Positions 34,071 through 44,142 are shown, numbered from the stretch's first letter. The stretch: 64,000 nt of DNA from JAAZBV01 sp964460435 (GCA_964460435.1 CAYWRH010000002.1:35942-99941), one strand, 5' to 3'. The notes: generated from the sequence alone by a model not told the origin. Program-made: numbers and translations.

Positions 34071-35992
34071 TAGTTTTTATCCTTGCCAACTTCCTCAAAG
34101 TCCGCATCAACCACATCATCATCCTTTGCCTTTCCTGAAGCGCCGCCAGATGCCCCACCGGCCTGCTGCTGAGCCTGCTGCTCTGCGGTGGCCTTTGCAT
34201 ACATGGCCTCTGCTATCTTGTGTGATGCCTGGGTAAGCTCTTCGGTTAACCGCTTGATCTCATCAACATTGTCGCCTTCCATTGCCTTTTTCAGCTTTGT
34301 AATGGCGTTTTCTATTGCTGTCTTTGAGGTTGCATCAAGATCCTTTACATCCTCCTTTAGGGATTTTTCTGTTGTATAGATCATGCTGTCAGCCATGTTC
34401 CTGGCGTCAACAAGCTCCCTCTTTTTTTTGTCCTCATCAGCGTGTATCTCAGCATCTTTCATAAGCTGCTTGATCTCTTCCTCTGAAAGCCCGCTTGATG
34501 CGGTTATCTTTATTGACTGCTCCTTGCCTGTTCCCATGTCCTTGGCAGAAACACTTACAATGCCGTTTGCATCTATATCAAAGGTTACCTCTATCTGGGG
34601 TACGCCCCTGGGTGCAGGCGGGATGCCTACAAGCTGGAACCGGCCAAGGGTCTTGTTGTTTGCAGCCATCTCCCTTTCACCCTGAAGCACATGTATCTCT
34701 ACAGCGGGCTGGTTGTCTGCGGCTGTGGAGAATATCTGGCTCTTCTTGGTCGGGATAGTGGTATTCTTTTCTATCAGTTTTGTAAATACGCCGCCAAGGG
34801 TCTCAATACCCAGAGAGAGAGGCGTAACATCCAGGAGAAGTACATCCTTCACGTCGCCCTTTAAGACACCTCCCTGGATTGCAGCGCCAACAGCGACAAC
34901 CTCATCCGGGTTAACGCTCTTGCTAGGCTCCTTGCCGAATATCTCCTTTACCTTCTCCTGTACCTTGGGCATCCTGGTCATGCCTCCGACAAGGATTACC
35001 TCATCCAGTTCATTGACCTTGAACCCTGAATCCTTGATGGCAATATTGCAGGGGTTGATCACCCTCTGAATAAGGTCATCAACAAGGGCTTCAAGCTTTG
35101 ATCTTGACAGCTTCATGTTAAGATGTTTAGGGCCGCTTGCGTCTGCAGTGATAAACGGCAGGTTGATATCTGTTTCCATTGAGCCTGAAAGCTCTATCTT
35201 TGCCTTTTCAGCCGCCTCTTTAAGACGCTGTAGCGCCATCTTGTCGGTCTTAAGGTCAATACCCTGATCCTTTTTAAACTCGTCAGCCAGGTAATTTACT
35301 ATCCTGTTATCAAAGTCCTCTCCGCCAAGGTGGGTATCACCGTTAGTGGATTTAACCTCAAATACGCCATCGCCTATTTCAAGGATTGATATATCAAATG
35401 TGCCGCCGCCAAGGTCAAATACCGCTATCTTCTTATCACCCTTTTTGTCCACCCCGTAGGCAAGTGATGCGGCAGTAGGTTCGTTTATTATCCTTAATAC
35501 ATTTAAACCTGCAATCTTGCCTGCATCCTTTGTTGCCTGTCTCTGGCTGTCATTAAAATATGCAGGCACGGTAATTACCGCCTCTGTAACAGGTTCGCCA
35601 AGATAATCCTCTGCGGTCTGTTTCATCTTGGTAAGGATCATGGATGATATTTCAGCAGGGCTGTAATCCTTGCCGCGGCAGGTTACCTGGGCATCGCCGT
35701 TTGGGGCCTGGGTTATCTTGTATGGAAGGATACCTAAATCCCTCTGCACCTCAGGAGAGGCATACTTTCTTCCGATGAGCCTTTTAACTGCAAAGATTGT
35801 GTTGTCAGGGTTGGTTATTGCCTGACGTTTTGCTATCTGGCCAACAAGCCTCTCGCCCTTGTCATTAAAGGCAACTATTGAAGGGGTTGTCCTGCTTCCT
35901 TCCTGGTTGGCGATAACAACAGGATCACCGCCTTCCATAACAGCAACGCAAGAGTTTGTAGTGCCAAGATCAATTCCTATAATTTTTCCCAT
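34070..35992 (-). CDS. dnaK: Chaperone protein DnaK (Hsp70)
   Basis: ATP-dependent chaperone for nascent and stress-damaged proteins, working with DnaJ and GrpE. The 640 residues include GIDLGTTNSCVAV (phosphate-1), the ADP-binding IINEPTAASLAYG, VFDLGGGTFDISIL (phosphate-2), VGGMTRMPKVQ (adenosine), the linker-beta domain start VLLLDVTPLSLGIETLGG and the acidic tail DDDVVDADFEEV. The length is normal. It follows grpE by 19 bases; dnaJ is not in this window. GGGGGATAAG lies upstream of the ATG at a long spacing. Confidence 0.98.
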   Translation of the reverse strand: MGKIIGIDLGTTNSCVAVMEGGDPVVIANQEGSRTTPSIVAFNDKGERLVGQIAKRQAITNPDNTIFAVKRLIGRKYASPEVQRDLGILPYKITQAPNGDAQVTCRGKDYSPAEISSMILTKMKQTAEDYLGEPVTEAVITVPAYFNDSQRQATKDAGKIAGLNVLRIINEPTAASLAYGVDKKGDKKIAVFDLGGGTFDISILEIGDGVFEVKSTNGDTHLGGEDFDNRIVNYLADEFKKDQGIDLKTDKMALQRLKEAAEKAKIELSGSMETDINLPFITADASGPKHLNMKLSRSKLEALVDDLIQRVINPCNIAIKDSGFKVNELDEVILVGGMTRMPKVQEKVKEIFGKEPSKSVNPDEVVAVGAAIQGGVLKGDVKDVLLLDVTPLSLGIETLGGVFTKLIEKNTTIPTKKSQIFSTAADNQPAVEIHVLQGEREMAANNKTLGRFQLVGIPPAPRGVPQIEVTFDIDANGIVSVSAKDMGTGKEQSIKITASSGLSEEEIKQLMKDAEIHADEDKKKRELVDARNMADSMIYTTEKSLKEDVKDLDATSKTAIENAITKLKKAMEGDNVDEIKRLTEELTQASHKIAEAMYAKATAEQQAQQQAGGASGGASGKAKDDDVVDADFEEVGKDKN

Positions 35993-36011
35993 TTTTATTT
36001 CTTATCCCCCT

Positions 36012-36668
36012 TTACTCTTTATTATTTTCTTCACATGCCCCCTGGAAGGTTCCGTCAGGGATGTTATCATCAGATGCACCCTTGCTGATAACAACCATGG
36101 CAGGTCTTATTAATCTTTGATTAAGAAGGTAACCCTTCTGGAACTCCTTAAGTATCTTGCCCTTTTCCACACTGTCGCTAATCTCCTGCTGCACAGCATG
36201 ATGAAGGCACGGATCAAAATCTTCACCAATGGTTTTTACCTCGGAAAGGCCAGCCTTTGAAAGAATTTCCTTCAACCCCTTGAGTGTAAGCTCTACCCCT
36301 TCTATGTGGGCATTATATGATTGTTCATTACAGGAATGGCTTAGTGCGCTTTCAAGGTTGTCAATAACCTGAAGCAGCTCTTTTATGAGCGCCTCATTTG
36401 CATACTTATACCACTCCTCTTTATCCTTTTTGTTCCTCTTTATAATATTTTCTATCTCTGCCTGTGAGCGGAGATATTTGTCATAATAATTCCTTGATTC
36501 TTCCTTGAGCTCCTCTATCTTTTTTAGGAGATCTTCCCTTGAGACCTCTTCAGGAGTAATTTCCGGGGCATCCTCTCCATCTTTTTCTGATGCAAAACCC
36601 TCTTTTGTTTCCGGTTCATCTCTCTTGTCATCAATTTTTTTACTCTTATCCACTAAATCCCTGTTCAT
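36012..36668 (-). CDS. grpE: Nucleotide exchange factor GrpE
   Basis: Releases ADP from DnaK. The 218-residue protein has a charged, acidic N-terminal 55 residues, a long helix (about 60-120: LLKKIEELKEESRNYYDKYLRSQAEIENIIKR in pieces) and the C-terminal beta-wing with the signature FDPCLHHAVQQE and LIRPAMVVISKG. Length is typical. It is the promoter-proximal gene of grpE-dnaK, with no hrcA between it and purC, so regulation may not be of the HrcA/CIRCE type; no CIRCE inverted repeat is visible upstream. Confidence 0.95.
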   Translation of the reverse strand: MNRDLVDKSKKIDDKRDEPETKEGFASEKDGEDAPEITPEEVSREDLLKKIEELKEESRNYYDKYLRSQAEIENIIKRNKKDKEEWYKYANEALIKELLQVIDNLESALSHSCNEQSYNAHIEGVELTLKGLKEILSKAGLSEVKTIGEDFDPCLHHAVQQEISDSVEKGKILKEFQKGYLLNQRLIRPAMVVISKGASDDNIPDGTFQGACEENNKE

Positions 36669-36727
36669 AATCCCTGCGAATGACTCCTTAATTTGATCTG
36701 ATAAAAGGCCTGTGAAAAACCTCTGAT

Positions 36728-36756
36728 ACCTTAAGCATCTGGTTTTGCTTTGTCAA
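36728..36756 (-). promoter_or_regulatory. Candidate sigma-70 promoter of grpE-dnaK
   Basis: TTGACA (36751-36756) and TAAGGT (36728-36733) are 17 bases apart on the minus strand, about 60 bases before grpE. No CIRCE repeat (TTAGCACTC with its inverse) is present, and the box does not match the usual sigma-32 form closely. Confidence 0.5.
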
Positions 36757-36776
36757 GGCAGGGGGATAAAGCTTTA

Positions 36777-37676
36777 TTAATAATTCAGCCCCTTTCCTGT
36801 AAGCCTTTCAAGTGCCTCCAAATATTTTTCGCGGGTCTTTTCAATAACCTCAGATGGGAGTCTGGGTGGAGGAGGTGTCTTGGGCCAGTCAAGGCCGTTC
36901 AAATAATCCCTGAGGTACTGCTTGTCAAAACTCTTCTGGGCGCCTCCGGGTTTATAACTGTCCATCGGCCAGAAACGGGATGAATCAGGTGTGAGCACCT
37001 CATCAATAAGTATGAGCTTACCCTCTATAAAACCGAACTCAAACTTTGTGTCAGCAATTATTATCCCCTTTTCCCTTGCGTATTCTCTGCCGCTTTCATA
37101 GATTGTGAGGCTGTAATCCCTGATCTTTTCTGCGGTATCTTTCCCAAGTAGACTGACGGCCTTTTCAAAGGAGATATTCTCGTCATGCTCCCCCTGCTCT
37201 GCCTTTGTCGAGGGTGTAAAGATTGGCTCGGGCAGGATTTCAGACTCCTTAAGCCCCCTGGGTAGCGGGATGCCGCATACAGCGCCGCTCTTTTGATAAT
37301 CATTCCAGCCTGAACCAGAGATATAACCCCTTACAATACACTCTACCGGGAGGGGCTTTGCCTTTTTAACAAGCATGCTTCTGCCGGCAAGATCATTTTT
37401 ATATTTCCTTAATGGCTCAGGGTATTCATCAGGGTCAGTAGATATAATATGGTTTTCAACAATATCTTTGAGCCTTTCAAACCAGAAAAGGGAGATGGTT
37501 GTAAGTATCCTGCCCTTGTCAGGCACAGGGTCATCCATTACAACATCAAAGGCGGATATACGGTCGCTCGCCACAATAAGGAGCCTATCCCCCATATCAT
37601 AAACATCCCTTACCTTTCCGCGCCTTACAGCGCCTATATCCTTAAAGTCAGTTCTGGTTATTACATTGCCGGCCAT
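36777..37676 (-). CDS. purC: Phosphoribosylaminoimidazole-succinocarboxamide synthase
   Basis: ATP-dependent ligase of purine synthesis that joins CAIR and aspartate to form SAICAR. The 299-residue protein begins with the family pattern RGKVRDVYDMGDRLLIVASDRISAFDVV and includes VECIVRGYISGSGW, IIADTKFEFGF and DEVLTPDSSRFWP. At 299 it belongs to the longer eukaryote-like/deltaproteobacterial type rather than the 237-residue E. coli form. GGGAGG precedes the ATG. It lies just upstream of grpE on the same strand but a promoter between them suggests separate control. Confidence 0.96.
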   Translation of the reverse strand: MAGNVITRTDFKDIGAVRRGKVRDVYDMGDRLLIVASDRISAFDVVMDDPVPDKGRILTTISLFWFERLKDIVENHIISTDPDEYPEPLRKYKNDLAGRSMLVKKAKPLPVECIVRGYISGSGWNDYQKSGAVCGIPLPRGLKESEILPEPIFTPSTKAEQGEHDENISFEKAVSLLGKDTAEKIRDYSLTIYESGREYAREKGIIIADTKFEFGFIEGKLILIDEVLTPDSSRFWPMDSYKPGGAQKSFDKQYLRDYLNGLDWPKTPPPPRLPSEVIEKTREKYLEALERLTGKGLNY

Positions 37677-37943
37677 TTCTACCTCCCTGAAGTATGTTGT
37701 TAATTGTTAAAGAGGGGGTATAATTTCCTATTTGGGTTTTAATGTCAAGAAAGGTGATTGGCGCTCCAGGCTTTTTTTACACCCTGCCTCTTTTCATGAA
37801 TTGACATAATTTATGCAAAATTTTATAATCTCAAACAAATCTTGGTTAAGCAATTATTTCAGCCTATAATTTAATAAAAAGTAGTTGCTTTTCCGAATTG
37901 TTCCATGCCTGTGTAAGTTTTGCTATCTATATTAGAGGCTTTC

Positions 37944-39560
37944 ATGCTTTTCAGGGTTGCCTGGTGTTTAAGGGGGTCAGGGGTGGCACATGGTATAGGG
38001 GATCAGTGCTTATGCATTTTTTTCCTTGAATGCCTTCTCTTTATTATCTCATTAACTGCCCATGCAACAGAGGCCCCTGATACAGCCGAAAAAAATAACC
38101 GCCTGGTGATCTGCATTCAGGAGGATGTTGAGTCAATGGACCCTGTAAACCATCGCAGCAGGAATACCCAGATTGTCCTGAAGAACATCTTTGACAGCCT
38201 CACTGCCAGGGATGCAGGCAACAGGGTAGTCCCTCAGCTTGCAAGCGGCTGGAAAACCTTAAGTGAAACTGACTGGGAGTTCACGCTGCGTAAGGGTGTA
38301 AAATTTCATAACGGTGACAATCTTACGGCATCTGATGTCGTCTTCACTATAAATCGTGTTGTTAACTCGCCCCTGACCGGGTTTCCCCCCTCTCCGAGAA
38401 AAGGGCTTTTTTTGCCTGTAAAAGAGGTGCGTGCAGGTGGCGACTATACTGTATTAATAAAAACATACTTTCCATGGCCTAACCTGCCCCTTATGCTTTC
38501 GCTCCAGGAGATTGTGCCTGAAAAATATATGAAAAGGGCAGGAGCAGAAGGGTTCAATCAAAGGCCCATAGGCACAGGGCCATATAAATTTGTCAGCAGA
38601 AAAAAGGGTGCAGAGATCACTCTTGTATCTTTTGATGATTATTATGGTGGCCCCCCTGAACTCCCGCCTGTTCAGGCTGCCCCGGTTAAAGATCTTGTTT
38701 TCAGGGTTGTGCCTTCATACATTGAGCAGGTTTCAATGCTTAAAAGGAGGGATTGCAACATAATATTCAACATCCCGTCAGACCTGCTCCCTGTGCTCAT
38801 GATGTCAAAAGATGTTGTCATACAAAGCATTGCCGCTACAAGGGCCGTTTTTGCGGAGATTAACCTCTCGCGACATTACTTCAAGGATAAAAGGGTAAGG
38901 ATTGCCCTGAACCATGCTGTTGATGTGGAGACAATAATAAAACAGAAATTCATGGGAAAGGGTAAGAGGCTCTCTACTATTTTTCTGCCGAATACAACCG
39001 GTTTCGATCCCGGGCTTGCGGCCTATACATATGACCCTCAGACTGCTAAAGGTCTCCTCTCTGAGGCAAACTTTCCATATGGGCAGACATTATTGATATA
39101 CACAAGCCAGAGCGAACTGCTCTTTGCCGATGGCATATCACTCTATCTTACAAAACTGGGCATAAAAAACAGGGTTAAGGTTGTAAGCAATGCAAGGCCA
39201 GACATGACAGGCGCAGATGCCCCCTGGGATATCTTTGTGGGCTCATGGGGCAATTCCACCCTTGATCCAATGGACATTATTGATCCCAAGCTAAAAAGCA
39301 ACGGGTCTGCAAATTATTCAGGTTTTATTTCAGGCGAACTTGATATGATAATGGAGAAGGTTCAGAAAACCATGTCCGCCCCTCTCAGAAAGGAGTATTT
39401 AAAAAGGATACAGAGGATAATCTTTGATGAGGTCCCCATGATATTCGGATATGGGCCTGATGAATTCTATGCGGTCACATCAAATGTGAAAAATTTTCAC
39501 CCCTCCCTATCGGGCATGCTTGAAATGCATGATGTCATCATAGAGGAACAGGAGAGATGA
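37944..39560 (+). CDS. Peptide/nickel-type ABC solute-binding protein (SBP_bac_5)
   Basis: A 538-residue periplasmic binding protein of the DppA/OppA/NikA family. The signal peptide is unusually long (about 45 residues, LCIFFLECLLFIISLTAHA at its end). The mature part has the family signatures VICIQEDVESMDPVNHRS, LASGWKTLSETDWEFTLRKGVKFHNGD, RPIGTGPYKF and VRIALNHAVDVETI. ATG 37944 follows AGAGG; the open frame starts 8 codons earlier without a ribosome site. No permease or ATPase genes are near. Instead its last four bases overlap the start of a membrane histidine kinase, so it more likely acts as a ligand sensor for that kinase than as a transporter subunit. Confidence 0.88.
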   Translation: MLFRVAWCLRGSGVAHGIGDQCLCIFFLECLLFIISLTAHATEAPDTAEKNNRLVICIQEDVESMDPVNHRSRNTQIVLKNIFDSLTARDAGNRVVPQLASGWKTLSETDWEFTLRKGVKFHNGDNLTASDVVFTINRVVNSPLTGFPPSPRKGLFLPVKEVRAGGDYTVLIKTYFPWPNLPLMLSLQEIVPEKYMKRAGAEGFNQRPIGTGPYKFVSRKKGAEITLVSFDDYYGGPPELPPVQAAPVKDLVFRVVPSYIEQVSMLKRRDCNIIFNIPSDLLPVLMMSKDVVIQSIAATRAVFAEINLSRHYFKDKRVRIALNHAVDVETIIKQKFMGKGKRLSTIFLPNTTGFDPGLAAYTYDPQTAKGLLSEANFPYGQTLLIYTSQSELLFADGISLYLTKLGIKNRVKVVSNARPDMTGADAPWDIFVGSWGNSTLDPMDIIDPKLKSNGSANYSGFISGELDMIMEKVQKTMSAPLRKEYLKRIQRIIFDEVPMIFGYGPDEFYAVTSNVKNFHPSLSGMLEMHDVIIEEQER

Positions 39561-42001
39561 AACTGCTCAGGATTATATTTAAGGATCGCAGCCTGTGGTA
39601 TAAGCTCATGTTCCCTTCAGTGATCCCTGTAATGCTTGTTATTATAATCATAATTGTCATACTGATCGGGTCATTTGAAAAATTGATGCTAAGGGAAGAG
39701 GAAGGCAGGGCTGATGCCCTTGTCAACCTGACACGTCTTTCAATGTCTAATGGCTTTGTCATCTATAACAAGGAGTTATTGGACAACTTTGTGGATGGCC
39801 TCGGAAAGATTGATGAGGTGAATCTTGCCCTGATTGTTGACAGTGCAGACAACCGGGTTCTTGCACATTCAGACCACGCCTTTGATGGAAATCTTCTTTC
39901 AGAACTCCCCGCAAATATGCGATCAGCCCTGGATACAGGCGATAGCAAGGTTATGGCATCAGGCATGGAGAATAAGGGGTTGCTGTATACAAAATCCGCG
40001 CCTGTTATTATTGATGGCAAACAATATGCAACTATCTACATAATATTTTCATTTGATAGGGCACACGCAAAACTGCTCTCATTTAAACATAAAGTCATAA
40101 ACATTAGCATTATTGCGATTCTTACAGCCATTGCCCTGGCCCATATAGCCGCCAAAAGGATCAGCGCCCCGATACATAAACTGGCCTCACATGCGGAACT
40201 CGCAGGGAAGGGAAGGTTTGATTACTCTCTTCAATATGATAGCAAGGATGCAATTGGCCAGCTTATCGATGCATTTAACCAGATGTTTGATAAAATAAAG
40301 ATAAAGCAGACCCAGCTGACCGCCATAAACAGGATAGCCGATATTGTCTACAGCACCCTTGATATCAACACTGTGGCCGAGCGCGCAGTAAAGGCAATGA
40401 TGGAGTACAGCAAATCCACAGCCGTGGCCTTTTTTCGGCTTAACAATGAAAGAAGAGAGCTTGAATTGCTTTATTCAGAAGGATTCAGTGAAAACACCCT
40501 TAAAAAGGCTGCCATCCTGCCTCTTGACGGCTCCCTTACAGGCAGGACAGTTAAGGAAAGAGAGGTGCTCTTTTCAACAGATATTGTCTCGGATCAAAGG
40601 GTTGAAAATGGCGTGCGTGATGCCCTCATACAGGAAAAGATGGTAAGTGTCTATTCAGTCCCCATACTTGCAAGGGAGGAGGTGCTTGGGGCAATGAATC
40701 TGATCCACAAGACAAGGTTTACAATAGACGAGCTTGAAAGGGAAACCCTTATGTCTATCGGCAAGACTATTGGCCTTGCCCTGTCAAACGCCATCCAGGT
40801 CGCACGTATACAAAAGGAGATTAGGGAGCGCATGGAGGCTGAAGAGGCCCTCAAGGAAAGCGAGCTTAAGTACCGCAATGTAGTTGAAAGGGCAAATGAC
40901 GGGATTATCATCCTGCAGGACGGGATCATCAGATATGCAAATCCACGTATTATAGGGTTATCAGGAGAGACTGAGAAGGATTTTGTGGGTCAGCCTTTTT
41001 CCGCATACCTTCACCCTGATGCAAAGAAAAATGTGATAGACTTTTACAACCGCAGGATGCGAGGGGATTTGCCGGAGAGCATATATGAGACGATCCTTTT
41101 AAGAAAGGATGGCCAGGAGATATATGCAGAGGTAAATGCGGGCAGGATAACCTATGAGGATAAGCCGGCAGACCTTGTTATTATAAGGGATATTACCGAA
41201 CGAAAACGGGCTCAGGAGGAGCTTATAAGGGCCTATGACCTTCTTGAGATAAAGGTGGCGGAGCGCACAAAAGAACTGGCAATCGCAAAGGAGCGGGCTG
41301 AAGAGGCGGACAGGCTTAAATCCGCCTTCCTGGCCTCCATGTCACATGAACTGCGCACGCCCCTTAATTCCATAATCGGTTTTACAGGCATTATCCTTCA
41401 GAAACTTGTTGGCCCCCTGAATGATGAACAGGCAAAACAGCTTAATATGGTACAGGAAAGCGCACAGCACCTCTTAAGCCTGATAAATGATGTGCTTGAC
41501 CTTTCAAAGATAGAGGCAGGCCAGCTTAATGTGGCCTCTGAACAGGTGGATATGGCTCATGTTATAGGCCAGGTGATAAAAACAGTATCGCCAATGGCCT
41601 TAAAAAAAGGGCTCCTGCTGGAAGGCATAATATCCGATTCTATCCCTGTTGTAATGAGCGACAGGCGCCGCGCTGAGCAGATATTGCTGAATCTTGTCAA
41701 CAACGCCATTAAATTTACTGAGAAAGGCGGTGTAAAAATAGTATGCAGGGCTGAAGATCAGCGAATTATAACAGAGATAATTGACACAGGTATTGGAATT
41801 GCCGCCGAAGATATGAATAAGCTCTTCAGGGCCTTTCAGCAGATTGAAACCGGCCTTTCCAGAAAATATGAAGGCACAGGGCTCGGGCTTTCTATCTGCA
41901 GAAAACTGGCAGAACTGCTTGGAGGAGAGATAAGCGCATATAGTGACGGCCCTGGCAGGGGCGCAAAATTTACATTTATTCTACCTTTAAGGGAGAGATA
42001 A
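39557..42001 (+). CDS. Membrane sensor histidine kinase (HAMP-GAF-PAS-HisKA-HATPase)
   Basis: An 814-residue inner-membrane kinase. Membrane helices at about 15-37 and 174-196 enclose a periplasmic sensor of some 135 residues. HAMP follows (about 197-250), then GAF (about 265-420), PAS (about 435-555), and a coiled linker. The phosphorylated histidine is His597 in ASMSHELRTPLN. The ATPase domain has NNAIKFTEKG, DTGIGIAAED and GTGLGLSICRKLAELLGG. The ATG overlaps the preceding binding-protein stop (ATGA), and a lone receiver gene starts 3 bases after its end, implying a four-gene signalling operon. The signal is probably a peptide or similar ligand delivered by the binding protein. Confidence 0.93.
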   Translation: MKLLRIIFKDRSLWYKLMFPSVIPVMLVIIIIIVILIGSFEKLMLREEEGRADALVNLTRLSMSNGFVIYNKELLDNFVDGLGKIDEVNLALIVDSADNRVLAHSDHAFDGNLLSELPANMRSALDTGDSKVMASGMENKGLLYTKSAPVIIDGKQYATIYIIFSFDRAHAKLLSFKHKVINISIIAILTAIALAHIAAKRISAPIHKLASHAELAGKGRFDYSLQYDSKDAIGQLIDAFNQMFDKIKIKQTQLTAINRIADIVYSTLDINTVAERAVKAMMEYSKSTAVAFFRLNNERRELELLYSEGFSENTLKKAAILPLDGSLTGRTVKEREVLFSTDIVSDQRVENGVRDALIQEKMVSVYSVPILAREEVLGAMNLIHKTRFTIDELERETLMSIGKTIGLALSNAIQVARIQKEIRERMEAEEALKESELKYRNVVERANDGIIILQDGIIRYANPRIIGLSGETEKDFVGQPFSAYLHPDAKKNVIDFYNRRMRGDLPESIYETILLRKDGQEIYAEVNAGRITYEDKPADLVIIRDITERKRAQEELIRAYDLLEIKVAERTKELAIAKERAEEADRLKSAFLASMSHELRTPLNSIIGFTGIILQKLVGPLNDEQAKQLNMVQESAQHLLSLINDVLDLSKIEAGQLNVASEQVDMAHVIGQVIKTVSPMALKKGLLLEGIISDSIPVVMSDRRRAEQILLNLVNNAIKFTEKGGVKIVCRAEDQRIITEIIDTGIGIAAEDMNKLFRAFQQIETGLSRKYEGTGLGLSICRKLAELLGGEISAYSDGPGRGAKFTFILPLRER

Positions 42002-42003
42002 TC

Positions 42004-42366
42004 ATGTCAGAAACCGTGCTTGTTATTGAGGATAATGAACAGAACATGTACCTGATGAATTTCATACTTGAAAAAAACGGCTTCAGGGTGATAAAGGCAA
42101 TGGATGGACAGGAGGGGATAGAGCTTGCATGCCGTGAAATCCCTGACATCATCCTCCTTGACATCCAGCTGCCGCGCATGGATGGTTATGAGGTGGCAAG
42201 AAATCTCAGAAAGTCAGCAGATTTAAAAGATGTGCCCATAATAGCGGTTACCTCCTATGCAATGGTTGGGGACAGGGAAAAGGCAATAGCTGCCGGATGC
42301 ACCGGTTATATTGAAAAACCTATCAACCCCGGAACCTTTGTTGATGAGATAAAAAGATATCTGTAA
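42004..42366 (+). CDS. Single-domain response regulator (CheY-like)
   Basis: A 120-residue stand-alone receiver. The acidic pocket is in VLVIEDNEQN (Glu10-Asp11), the phosphoacceptor Asp in IILLDIQLPRMDGYEVA (about Asp53), the conserved Thr in IAVTSYAM and the Lys in IEKPINP. No output domain, so it should act by protein contact or pass phosphate to the next protein. It begins 3 bases after the kinase stop and is very probably phosphorylated by it. Confidence 0.94.
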   Translation: MSETVLVIEDNEQNMYLMNFILEKNGFRVIKAMDGQEGIELACREIPDIILLDIQLPRMDGYEVARNLRKSADLKDVPIIAVTSYAMVGDREKAIAAGCTGYIEKPINPGTFVDEIKRYL

Positions 42367-42394
42367 TAAACTGCGATTTTGAAAGGTGATTATT

Positions 42395-44104
42395 ATGGAA
42401 AGAATACTGGTTGTAGATGACAATAAGCAGAACATATATATGGCCGAGATACTGTATGCAGGAAACGGTTATGAGGTTGAGACAGCGTCAAATGGGAAAG
42501 AGGCCCTGGAAAAGGCGCGGGCCAACCCGCCTGACCTGCTTATTTCAGATATCCTTATGCCCGTTATGGATGGTTTTGCACTGTGCCGTGAGTGGCGAAA
42601 GGATGAAAAGCTCAAAAATATCCCCTTTGTCTTCTACACTGCCACCTATACTGAACCTGAGGACGAGCAGTTTGCCCTTAGCCTTGGCGCTGACCGGTTT
42701 ATAAAGAAACCGCTTGATACAATTGAACTGATCAGGATCACGAAAGAGCTGATAAACAAGAAAGAAACAGGATCATACCCTGATAAGGAGCTGGAATCCC
42801 CTCATGAAGAGGTCTATCTGAGGCTTTACAACCAGGCGCTTGTGCACAAACTTGAGGATAAGATCTTTCAGCTTGAAGAGGCAAACAAAAGGCTTGAGCA
42901 TGAAATTAGGGAGCGTCAATATGCAGAACAGAAGCTGTACAGTTACGAGAAACAGATCGCCCAGTCGCAAAAGATGGAGGCATTAGGCAGCCTAGCAGGA
43001 GGCATAGCCCATGACTTTAATAATATCCTTATGGCAATAATGGCCCATGCGGAACTGGCGCTTCTAGACGGAAATGAAAATATTCCCAACAGTAAAAATA
43101 TTGAACAGATACAGGTGGCATGCAACAGGGCAAAGGAGCTTATTAACCAGATACTCACATTCAGCAGGCAGGCCGGCATGGAAAAAAGGCCGATCAGGAT
43201 AAGCGCTATAGCCCAGGAGGTGCTCAAGCTTATCAAATCCTCCCTTCCTCCCGGCATAGAGATAAAACAAAGGATCGATAGTGAATCGCAGGTGTTAGCT
43301 AATCCGACACAGATATATCAGGTGCTGATAAACCTCTGCACTAACGCCAGCCATGCAATTAAAGAGAAAGAGGGGATTATTGAGATACGGTTATCTGATT
43401 GTATGATTGATAACCCCGAAGAACCTGCGCTTAAGGGGCTTGCTCCCGGAAGATATCAGAAGCTGGAGGTGATTGATAATGGGTGCGGGATAAAGGAGGA
43501 TGATCTTGAGGAGATATTCGCCCCCTACTTTACAACCAGAAAGGAGGAGGGCGGCACAGGTCTGGGCCTCTCTGTGGTGCAGAATATTGTAAAGAACTCG
43601 GGAGGGCGCATCACAGTTAAAAGCACATATGGAGAGGGCGCTGCATTCAGCCTGTTTTTCCCGGTTCTCCAGGGTGGTTATGAGAAGCCATTGTACGACA
43701 GGGCTGTTATTACATCTGACAATGAACACATCCTGTTTATTGATGATGAGGCCACCTTCATGGAGATGGCCGTTGAGATGCTGAAAAAACTGGGGTACAG
43801 GGTTACGGCCTTCAGCGAAAGCATGGCGGCGCTAAAGGCATTCAAGGCAAGGCACATGGAATTTGACCTTGTATTAAGTGATATTGAAATACCATTTATG
43901 TCAGGGCTTGAACTGGCAAATGAACTCCATGCCATACGTGATGATATCCCTGTGGTTCTTTGCACCGGTTTCAGCGACCGTATTACTGAAAAAAGGGCAG
44001 AAGAACTCAAAATAAAGGGCTTTCTCATGAAACCATTTGTACTTGCTGACCTGTCAAATACAATTAGAAAGGCGCTCGGAAAACCTGATGGGATAATAAA
44101 ATGA
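42395..44104 (+). CDS. Receiver - histidine kinase - receiver hybrid protein
   Basis: A 569-residue cytoplasmic signalling protein. An N-terminal receiver (about 1-120, ILVVDDNKQN, LLISDILMPVMDG) is followed by a coiled coil (about 140-190), a HisKA/ATPase unit of the NtrB-like type with His206 in GGIAHDFNNILMAI, NLCTNASHAI, and GGTGLGLSVVQNIV, and a C-terminal receiver (about 450-569, ILFIDDEATF, LVLSDIEIPFMSG). The start is ATG 42395, 8 bases after AAAGG; a GTG three codons earlier is also open. Receivers at both ends of a kinase suit a phosphorelay, with the upstream membrane kinase feeding it through the lone receiver. No DNA-binding output is encoded here. Confidence 0.92.
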   Translation: MERILVVDDNKQNIYMAEILYAGNGYEVETASNGKEALEKARANPPDLLISDILMPVMDGFALCREWRKDEKLKNIPFVFYTATYTEPEDEQFALSLGADRFIKKPLDTIELIRITKELINKKETGSYPDKELESPHEEVYLRLYNQALVHKLEDKIFQLEEANKRLEHEIRERQYAEQKLYSYEKQIAQSQKMEALGSLAGGIAHDFNNILMAIMAHAELALLDGNENIPNSKNIEQIQVACNRAKELINQILTFSRQAGMEKRPIRISAIAQEVLKLIKSSLPPGIEIKQRIDSESQVLANPTQIYQVLINLCTNASHAIKEKEGIIEIRLSDCMIDNPEEPALKGLAPGRYQKLEVIDNGCGIKEDDLEEIFAPYFTTRKEEGGTGLGLSVVQNIVKNSGGRITVKSTYGEGAAFSLFFPVLQGGYEKPLYDRAVITSDNEHILFIDDEATFMEMAVEMLKKLGYRVTAFSESMAALKAFKARHMEFDLVLSDIEIPFMSGLELANELHAIRDDIPVVLCTGFSDRITEKRAEELKIKGFLMKPFVLADLSNTIRKALGKPDGIIK

Positions 44105-44142
44105 TAATGCTTAAGCACCCTGTCTCTGGCACATCTGAGCTG

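Noticed and set aside
36669..36776. CIRCE element or sigma-32 promoter for grpE-dnaK
   Set aside because: No TTAGCACTC inverted repeat is present, and the boxes found fit sigma-70 better than the heat-shock consensus.
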